From positions 1 to 18,492 of the forward strand of contig CAADWP010000227.1 in NCBI GenBank assembly GCA_900752785.1: a DNA stretch of 18,492 bases, in the 5' to 3' direction. The stretch is from an uncultured Ruminococcus sp. (GTDB lineage: Bacteria; Bacillota; Clostridia; Oscillospirales; Ruminococcaceae). Of this stretch, positions 12,991-18,492 are shown in pieces. The translations under genes were made by a program, and so were the position numbers. The notes beneath the pieces were generated by a model. That model was not told the origin of the DNA. It saw nothing but the letters and a program-made list of their open reading frames with translations, and searched no databases. Each line of letters starts with the position of its first letter. Position 1 is the first letter of the stretch.

Positions 12991-13254
12991 ATGAAAATTA
13001 ATGTTATCGGTGAAGATATTTCCCAAGAGGAGGTCAACGCCTATATAAACTATGGTAAAAATAAATATCGTAACCGTGAGATTACAGAGATGACCGTAAA
13101 GACCGACGGAGAGTTTGTAGACCTTAAATTCGGATTTGCCGAGGTTCCTTTTGACAGGATCAGAAGAATCACAGGTTATCTTGTCGGCACTCTTGATCGC
13201 TTTAATAATGGAAAGCGTGCAGAGGAGCACGACAGAGTAAAGCATAGCGTATAA
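12991..13254 (+). CDS. Stand-alone NrdD-like glycyl-radical C-terminal domain protein
   Basis: An 87-residue protein. Residues 58-85 (RRITGYLVGTLDRFNNGK then RAEEHDRVKH) align closely with the extreme C-terminus of anaerobic ribonucleoside-triphosphate reductase NrdD; E. coli NrdD ends RRVCGYL...FNAGKQEEVKRRVKH, and its glycyl-radical residue is the Gly of GYL. G62 here is the equivalent. Residues 1-55 do not resemble the NrdD zinc ribbon, and the protein has no cysteine, so it cannot bind that zinc or act as a reductase. Full NrdD is about 700 residues. The start has a strong AAGGAGG site. I recall that short clostridial proteins of this type are auto-annotated as 'anaerobic ribonucleoside-triphosphate reductase'. 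By analogy with GrcA/YfiD, a spare glycyl-radical domain for pyruvate formate-lyase, it may rescue oxygen-cleaved NrdD (inference). Rubrerythrin follows after 120 bases. Confidence 0.75.
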   Translation: MKINVIGEDISQEEVNAYINYGKNKYRNREITEMTVKTDGEFVDLKFGFAEVPFDRIRRITGYLVGTLDRFNNGKRAEEHDRVKHSV

Positions 13255-13284
13255 AGCGGACAGTTTTTTCTGTTTTGCTTTCAG

Positions 13285-13339
13285 GCTTATTTTCAAAGCA
13301 GCAGCAGTCAATTTACGGTGCCGGATTTTGAAAATAAGC
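13285..13339 (+). promoter_or_regulatory. 13-bp perfect inverted repeat in the rubrerythrin leader
   Basis: GCTTATTTTCAAA (13285-13297) is exactly complementary to TTTGAAAATAAGC (13327-13339), with a 29-base loop. It lies 21-75 bases before the rubrerythrin ribosome binding site and lacks a U-tract, so it is not a simple terminator. It may be a leader hairpin or a pair of operator half-sites. It does not match the PerR box consensus. Confidence 0.5.
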
Positions 13340-13374
13340 ATAAATAAAATAATTGATAATGGAGGAATAAAATT

Positions 13375-13926
13375 ATGAAGAAGTATGTATGTCCTGTATG
13401 CGGATATGTTCACGAAGGCGACGAGGCTCCCGAGAAATGCCCTCAGTGTGGAGTTCCGGGTTCAAAATTCATCGTTAAGGAAGACAGCGAAAAGCTTGTT
13501 TTTGCCTGCGAGCATGAGGTAGGCGCTGCTAAAGCAGTTACAGATCAGGAAATTATCGACGGACTTCGCGCTAATTTCAGCGGCGAATGCACTGAGGTTG
13601 GTATGTATCTTGCTATGGCAAGAGTAGCGCACAGAGAAGGTTATCCCGAGATCGGTCTCTATTGGGAAAAAGCTGCTTATGAAGAAGCTGAGCATGCCGC
13701 TAAGTTTGCAGAGCTCCTCGGAGAGGTGGTTTCTTCATCGACAAAGGAGAACCTTACAAAGAGAGTTGCCGCAGAGCACGGCGCTACTGAGGGCAAGCTT
13801 GCTCTGGCAAAAAGAGCAAAGGAGCTTAACCTGGACGCAATTCATGATACGGTTCATGAAATGGCAAAAGACGAGGCTCGCCACGGCAAGGCTTTCGAGG
13901 GGCTTCTCAAGAGATATTTCGGTTAA
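13375..13926 (+). CDS. rbr: Rubrerythrin with N-terminal rubredoxin domain (reverse type)
   Basis: A 183-residue cytosolic peroxide- and oxygen-scavenging protein. Rubrerythrin reduces H2O2 (and in reverse-type members also O2) to water at a non-haem di-iron site fed by rubredoxin and NADH. The rubredoxin-like iron site comes first (C6, C9, C22, C25 in CPVCGY...KCPQCG), the reverse of classical rubrerythrin, where it is at the C-terminus. The four-helix di-iron domain follows, with E71/E74, EEAEH (E104, H107), E134/E139 and DEARH (E167, H170). The length fits reverse rubrerythrins of Clostridium. The start follows TGGAGGA by about 9 bases. With the gene before it and the divergent Crp/Fnr regulator, it suggests an oxygen-defence locus. 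A terminator ends it. Confidence 0.93.
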   Translation: MKKYVCPVCGYVHEGDEAPEKCPQCGVPGSKFIVKEDSEKLVFACEHEVGAAKAVTDQEIIDGLRANFSGECTEVGMYLAMARVAHREGYPEIGLYWEKAAYEEAEHAAKFAELLGEVVSSSTKENLTKRVAAEHGATEGKLALAKRAKELNLDAIHDTVHEMAKDEARHGKAFEGLLKRYFG

Positions 13927-13949
13927 TTACATACCGGTACATAAATTAA

Positions 13950-13972
13950 GGACTGCTTCGGCGGTCCTTTTT
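13950..13972 (+). terminator. UUCG-loop terminator after rubrerythrin
   Basis: GGACTGC, loop TTCG, GCGGTCC (one G-U pair) and TTTTTA follow the stop codon by 23 bases. It is almost the same sequence as the terminator at 5066. Confidence 0.85.
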
Positions 13973-14003
13973 ATTTGTAATAATGGGATCATGGGGAGCA
14001 ATA

Positions 14004-15019
14004 TTATTCTGTCAGGGGGAACTTTTCGAGAAGCATCGAAAGAATCTCGCGGTGTTCCTTAATATATATATTTGGAATATCACAGGTCAGATCGGCAATA
14101 TGCACATCGGCGGCATCGAGTTCAGTCGAAGCGCGTTCATACTCTCCAAAAAAATAGTAACATTTAGCCTTTGCAAGTGCATATGCGGCTCGGTTATAGA
14201 TATGAATATTCGCTTCTTTTCGAGGAGCGAAGCTTGCCGCCGCCAATGTCCCTGAAGATTCCTCATATTTTTCATGAAGCTCGATATAATGCAGTGAATT
14301 ACCGTAATTTTTCTTAAAAAATTCCGCGCTGCTGCAAATAGTTGCGTACGCAAGAGCAAAATTAAATTCGTTTGCTTTACGTAATTCAAGATAGCTGTGG
14401 TGAGCTTCTATAGCTGCAAAAAAAGCTTCGGCATCATTTTTTTATCTGCGCAGTCGATCTCCAGCAGAGGGAGATCAATAAATAATTCGGTTTTTTTGGT
14501 AATACGCGACCGCTGTTCCGCTATGATTATTTCTGCTTCGGAAATCCTGTTCTGCATAAACAGAGCAAATGCTTTCATTGATCTCAGCCAGCAGGCAGAG
14601 CAGTTGTTTTTCTCGGCTTGAAGAAGCCTGTCTATTTCTGCAATATACTTATCCGAACAGATCTCGTCAGCATGGAGCTTGTTCAGCTTTTGATATTTAA
14701 GCGATAATCTTGTCATATTTATTGCAGAAAAGAAATTTCCGCCGTTTTGCTTGACTTGTTTTATACAGGAAATAAATACGCAAGTTATTGGTATCATCAG
14801 CAGAAGCACAAGGTCGGCAAGGAGAAAAAGAAAAAATGTCAGAAAAAAGCTGTATGAAAATTTATATTTCAGGAACAGTGTGTAAATCCCCTCGATCAAT
14901 ACGATAGGCGGTACGGCTTTTCCGAGAGTATTTAAAAGCCGATTGGCTGCACCGTGGTTTTTCTTTTCTTTTTCAAATAGGATCTTAAGTTCATCTTCGG
15001 TAATTTTTATCATTTCCAT
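14004..15019 (-). pseudogene. Membrane protein with TPR-like C-terminus, broken by a frameshift
   Basis: The first frame runs from 15019 to a stop at 14408, with the ATG 4 bases after the mreB stop codon. It has two hydrophobic segments (near residues 35-55 and 60-90) and then helical repeats (ACWLRSMKAFALFMQNRISEAE). It ends abruptly in MMPKLFLQL. The next frame carries on at once as NDAEAFFAAIEAHHSYLEL and YNRAAYALAKAKCYYFFGEY, ending at 14004, with the same TPR-like character. The switch lies at a run of seven A or seven T (about 14419-14443 on the plus strand). Adding one base restores about 338 residues. It is either a true mutation, a homopolymer error, or rarely programmed slippage. 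It is last in the recD2-mreB operon; its function is unknown. Confidence 0.65.
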
Positions 15020-15023
15020 TCTA

Positions 15024-16043
15024 TTACCTGTACTTGTATACTGTAGCGGTTTCAAAGCCGTCAAGCAGGGTAGTCATTCTGCCGAAAGCCATGCCGGTGC
15101 CCTTAGCCACACAGTTTATAGAATCCTTGGCGATATGGCAGTTTATTCCGAGAGTGCGCTTGATGAGCTGCGGGAATCCGCCGAGAAGCGCGCCTCCTCC
15201 TGTAAGGAGCAGACCGTTGTTGTAAATATCGCCGACAAGCTCGGGAGGAGCGTCCTCAAGCACCTTGCGTATAGCCTCCATGATAGCGAAGGTATCGTCC
15301 TCTATAGCTTCAAAAAGCTCGGTCTCACTGAGAAGCACCTGTGCGGGAAGACCTTTAAGCAAACTTCTGCCTTTAACAATATATGTCATTTCTTCGCTTG
15401 GATCGTAAAGGTTGCACAGACCTATCTTAACCGTTTCAGCGGTTCTTTCGCCTATAAGAAGCTTGTACTTATTCTGCATGAACTTTATAATTGACCGGTC
15501 AATAGTATTTCCCGCAACTTTTATTGTATGCGAGGTTACTATTCCGTTCATTGAAATGATAGCAGCATTCGTAGTGCCTCCGCCGATATCGACGATCATG
15601 TGTCCCTTGGCTTTGGTAATGTTCACGCCTGCGCCGAGCATAGCAGCGATAGGCTCCTGAATAAGATAAACCTGCCTTGCACCTGCGCTTCTTGCGGCGT
15701 CGACAATAGCACGGCTCTCGATGTCGGTGATAAATGATGGGATACCGATAATAATTCTCGGTTTAATAAGCTGATGACCTGCGACTTTAATTATAAATTC
15801 GCGTATCATACTGTGGACGAGATCGTCATCGGATATAACGCCTTCGCAGATAGGACGTGCGACGGCTATATATTCCGGATTGCGTCCGATCATTTCGTAG
15901 GCTTCTCTGCCAACGGCAAGAACGCGGTCAGTTCGCGTATTATAGGCAATAACAGAGGGTTCGCTGAGGACTACGCCTCTGTTGCCCATAGTCATTACTA
16001 TATTAGATGTACCTAAATCTATTCCGATATCAGTGTTTGCCAT
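15024..16043 (-). CDS. MreB/Mbl-like bacterial actin
   Basis: A 339-residue cytoskeletal ATPase of the MreB family; such proteins form membrane-bound filaments that guide cell-wall synthesis in rod-shaped cells. The actin-fold motifs are visible: IGIDLGTSN (phosphate 1, from residue 6), VDIGGGTTN (phosphate 2, about 160), EPIAAMLGAG, LSETELFEAIEDDTFAI and LLTGGGALLGGFP (adenosine). The usual mreC and mreD neighbours are absent: here it sits between recD2 and a TPR-like gene. It is more divergent than a typical MreB (IAVARPICEGVISDDDLVHSM in place of the usual RPLRDGVIADFD-type stretch), so it may be a secondary paralogue. It starts 3 bases after the recD2 stop, with GAAAGGAA overlapping the end of recD2, so the two are translationally coupled. 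Confidence 0.9.
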   Translation of the reverse strand: MANTDIGIDLGTSNIVMTMGNRGVVLSEPSVIAYNTRTDRVLAVGREAYEMIGRNPEYIAVARPICEGVISDDDLVHSMIREFIIKVAGHQLIKPRIIIGIPSFITDIESRAIVDAARSAGARQVYLIQEPIAAMLGAGVNITKAKGHMIVDIGGGTTNAAIISMNGIVTSHTIKVAGNTIDRSIIKFMQNKYKLLIGERTAETVKIGLCNLYDPSEEMTYIVKGRSLLKGLPAQVLLSETELFEAIEDDTFAIMEAIRKVLEDAPPELVGDIYNNGLLLTGGGALLGGFPQLIKRTLGINCHIAKDSINCVAKGTGMAFGRMTTLLDGFETATVYKYR

Positions 16044-16046
16044 TTT

Positions 16047-18323
16047 TTATTCCTTTCCTTCGTGTTCGTTCAGAAATTCTAAAATTCCCTGATTTTCTTT
16101 ATTTTTAGTTTTTGGTGTGTGTATATCGGTCCCTGAGGTGAGCATTGCTTTCAAGCAGGTATAACGGCGTGTTCGGCGGTTATTATCGACCATATTATGA
16201 ATTTTTTCCTCCGAGCCGATAAGGATCAGAAGTTTTTTTGCTCGGGTGACTGCGGTATAGAGCAGGTTGCGGTAGTACAGCTTTTCAAATCCGCCCATTA
16301 CCGGCATGATAACTGCTTCAAATTCGCAGCCTTGACTCTTGTGAACTGTTATCGCATATGCAAGCTCAACCTGTGGCAGCAGATCAAACGGATAGCTTGC
16401 AAGCCGTCCGTCGAAATCAAGAACGGCGTTTTGAGTAGCATGATTAATATTTATGATCTTGCCGATGTCGCCGTTAAAAATTCCCGTACCCTGTTCTTCG
16501 CCTCGTCTCCAAACAATATCGTAGTTATTTTTTGTTTGCATGACCTTGTCGCCGACGCGGAAGGTGTAAAGGTAGCCTTTGTATTCCGGTTTGAGCTTTG
16601 CCGGAGGATTGATCTCCTGCTGAAGTACTTTATTTAGCTCTACTGTTCCAAGAGTTCCCTTTCGGGACGGGGTAAGAACCTGAATATCATCGGTAGGGGA
16701 GTATTTATAGGCTTCGGGAAGCCGTGTTTTGACGAGATCAACTACAAGTTTGGCTGCCTTGTCATAGTCGTCGCGCCTGAAAAAGAAAAAATTATTATCT
16801 TTGCGTGTCAGGTCGGGATACTCGCCCGAGACGATCTTATGAGCATTGGTAACGATAAGGCTTTTTTGTGCCTGACGAAAAATTTCTTTAAGCTCAATAA
16901 CGGTGACAGTTTTGCTGTCGATTATATCACGCAGCAGATTTCCAGCGCCCACCGACGGGAGCTGATCGCTGTCGCCGACCATTATAAGCTTACAGCCCAG
17001 CCTTACCGCCCGAAGAAGGCTTTCAAACAGAAGCACGTCCACCATTGACATTTCGTCAATTATCAGAACATCGCATTCCAGAGGATTATTTTCATTATGA
17101 GCAAAGATCAGTTTTCCCGAAACGTCATAAACTACTTCAAGCAGACGGTGTATCGTCTTTGCCTCATAGCCTGTAAGGTCGGACATTCTCTTTGCAGCGC
17201 GTCCTGTCGGAGCGGCAAGCAAGACATGACAGCCTTTTTTTTCAAAAATTGAAATGATCGCATTGAGTGTAGTTGTTTTTCCCGTACCGGGACCGCCTGT
17301 CAGTATCATCAATCCTTTTGATACGGCAGAGGTGATAGCTTGACGCTGAAGTTTTTCGTATTTAATGTTATGCTCTTCTTCTTCAATGTCAATAAGCGTA
17401 TCATAGTTGTAATCTGTTGGGGAGGTAAAATCCTTGAGTACGTGAATCCTGTCGGTAATAAATGATTCGGCATAGAAGTAATCGGGAAGATAAACATATT
17501 CACGTTCATTTTTTATGTATTCAAACAGCTCATTATCATCGAGAGCAGCATTATATGAAATGTAGAAATCACTTTCAGTTATACCGAGCGCATTTGAAGC
17601 CTTTTGCTGTAAGATTTCGAGAGGCAGACAGGAATGTCCCAAAGCGGTGTTAGCTTTCAGTATGTATTGGATTCCGGCGATAACACGCTTATTGGAGTTA
17701 CGTTCAATTCTGAGATCGCTTGCAATGATGTCGGCTTTTCTGAAATCAAGGTCAATAGAATCGCTGCAAAGGAGATATGGATTGAGCTTTATCAGCTCCA
17801 TAGCGTCGCTGCCGAATTTTCGGTACGTTTTCATGGCGAACTGTGAACGGATTTCATATTGTGAAAGATAGCTCATAATATTACGAAGTGAAAACAGCTT
17901 TTTAGCCTCAGCAGCTATCTCCTCGCATTTTCCGGCTGAAATTCCCTTGATTTCACATAAACGGTATGTATCATTCTCCATTATATCCAGAGTTTTTTCG
18001 CCGAAAACATTAACGATTTTTTTTGCGAGACCTGGACCGATGCCTTTTATAGCGCCGGAAGCAAGATATTTTTCTATATTAACCATGGTATCCGGCAGTT
18101 TGCGCTCGCAGTATTCCGCCTTGAATTGAGTTCCGTATTTTCTGTTGTTGACATAGCCGCCTTCTAAAATAAGGCCTTCTCCGACTTCAACGTTTCCAAG
18201 CTCTCCGACAACGGTAATAAGCTCGCCGCCTGCGTCAAGATCAAGGACGGTATATCCGTTTTCTTCATTTATAAAAAGAATATTTTCAACAGTTCCCTCA
18301 ATATGCAGGATTCCTTGTTCCAT
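16047..18323 (-). CDS. recD2: RecD2-type ATP-dependent DNA helicase
   Basis: A 758-residue 5'-3' SF1B helicase of the RecD2 (RecD-like, not RecBC-bound) class, which unwinds DNA ends and protects forks in genome repair. An N-terminal OB-like part is followed by a helix-hairpin-helix region (IKGIGPGLAKKIVNVFG, about 93-109). Motor motifs are Walker A GGPGTGKT (343-350), Walker B IIDEMSMVD (about 421-429), GDSDQLPSVGAGN (450-462), and motifs V/VI ITVHKSQGCEFE (658-669) and LYTAVTRAKK (688-697). The length is close to Bacillus and Deinococcus RecD2 (about 715-800). I choose the ATG at 18323, 6 bases after GGGGGTG; an in-frame GTG three codons upstream would overlap that site. It is first in the operon, with mreB next. 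Confidence 0.95.
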   Translation of the reverse strand: MEQGILHIEGTVENILFINEENGYTVLDLDAGGELITVVGELGNVEVGEGLILEGGYVNNRKYGTQFKAEYCERKLPDTMVNIEKYLASGAIKGIGPGLAKKIVNVFGEKTLDIMENDTYRLCEIKGISAGKCEEIAAEAKKLFSLRNIMSYLSQYEIRSQFAMKTYRKFGSDAMELIKLNPYLLCSDSIDLDFRKADIIASDLRIERNSNKRVIAGIQYILKANTALGHSCLPLEILQQKASNALGITESDFYISYNAALDDNELFEYIKNEREYVYLPDYFYAESFITDRIHVLKDFTSPTDYNYDTLIDIEEEEHNIKYEKLQRQAITSAVSKGLMILTGGPGTGKTTTLNAIISIFEKKGCHVLLAAPTGRAAKRMSDLTGYEAKTIHRLLEVVYDVSGKLIFAHNENNPLECDVLIIDEMSMVDVLLFESLLRAVRLGCKLIMVGDSDQLPSVGAGNLLRDIIDSKTVTVIELKEIFRQAQKSLIVTNAHKIVSGEYPDLTRKDNNFFFFRRDDYDKAAKLVVDLVKTRLPEAYKYSPTDDIQVLTPSRKGTLGTVELNKVLQQEINPPAKLKPEYKGYLYTFRVGDKVMQTKNNYDIVWRRGEEQGTGIFNGDIGKIININHATQNAVLDFDGRLASYPFDLLPQVELAYAITVHKSQGCEFEAVIMPVMGGFEKLYYRNLLYTAVTRAKKLLILIGSEEKIHNMVDNNRRTRRYTCLKAMLTSGTDIHTPKTKNKENQGILEFLNEHEGKE

Positions 18324-18352
18324 TGCGTTCACCCCCGTGCATAAAAATACAT

Positions 18353-18492
18353 TTTACATTATAGCATAAAATCGGAGAAAAGTCCAGCACATTATATGAA
18401 GTTTTTCATTTGATGTGTAGGATTACAATAGATATGAGACAATTAACAAAAAAAGGTAGCGGAGCAGCATAGACCTGTGTTACAGTTAAGTT
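18353..18492 (-). repeat. Right copy of the 140-bp terminal inverted repeat
   Basis: This copy is the reverse complement of 1-140 with seven differences, all within the inner 55 bases. The outer 85 bases are identical and run to the last base of the window. No transposase or ORF lies within the repeat itself. Confidence 0.9.
18358..18386 (-). promoter_or_regulatory. Sigma-A promoter in the right repeat, reading into recD2
   Basis: On the minus strand, TGGACT (18386-18381), a 17-base spacer and TATAAT (18363-18358) mirror the promoter at 107-135; the last -35 base differs. Transcription would start near 18351, 28 bases before the recD2 ATG. Confidence 0.75.

Noticed and set aside
12991..13254. 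The NrdD-tail gene as the broken 3' end of a full nrdD
   Set aside because: It has its own strong ribosome site and start, upstream DNA is a divergent promoter and regulator, and its first 55 residues do not match the NrdD zinc ribbon.
14943..15494. 183-codon plus-strand frame across the mreB end
   Set aside because: It is antisense to a clear MreB-family gene and shows no domain.

Overview
The window reads as low-GC DNA from an endospore-forming, anaerobic member of the Clostridia. The evidence is SpoVAD, SpoVAE, a BofA-like protein and a Spo0A-type DNA-binding domain, strong AAGGAGG-type ribosome binding sites, TTGACA/TATAAT promoters, and oxygen-defence genes typical of strict anaerobes. 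A Ruminococcaceae/Oscillospirales origin is my guess from gene content and a familiar intergenic repeat; no taxonomic marker proves it. The two ends of the window are near-perfect inverted copies of one 140-bp sequence, and each copy carries an inward-facing sigma-A promoter. The window is therefore probably a whole contig that stops in a repeat.

Layout. From the left promoter, 317-2530 carries an HD-domain phosphohydrolase and a GH13 amylase-family enzyme with a C-terminal DUF1653 domain. A structured stretch, a 50-residue Asn/Ser-rich microprotein and two back-to-back terminators follow. Next is a divergent sporulation locus: a stand-alone Spo0A DNA-binding domain (minus strand), two tandem 0A-like boxes, then spoVAD-spoVAE without spoVAC. 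4808-5132 has no gene; it holds a dispersed-repeat-like stretch and two terminators. A YfcE-type phosphoesterase (minus) follows, then a 127-bp element with 23-bp terminal inverted repeats, then a tight four-gene cluster of three unnamed small proteins and a BofA-like protein. Pyrimidine-nucleoside phosphorylase, a double zinc-ribbon protein and an AMP-dependent acyl-CoA synthetase each have their own promoter. A dead IS200/IS605 transposase fragment separates these from uppP (minus).

The most interesting block is 12225-13926. A Crp/Fnr-family regulator (minus) is divergent from an 87-residue protein whose C-terminal half matches the glycyl-radical tail of the anaerobic ribonucleotide reductase NrdD, followed by a reverse-type rubrerythrin. 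A 16-bp perfect palindrome lies between the divergent genes. I infer a possible oxygen-response module in which the small protein is a spare glycyl-radical domain, analogous to GrcA/YfiD for pyruvate formate-lyase.

The right end is a minus-strand operon read from the right repeat promoter: recD2, then an MreB/Mbl-like actin, then a membrane/TPR-like gene broken by a single-base frameshift. Genes in this operon are 3-5 bases apart. No tRNA, rRNA, CRISPR array, prophage module or intact transposase was seen.
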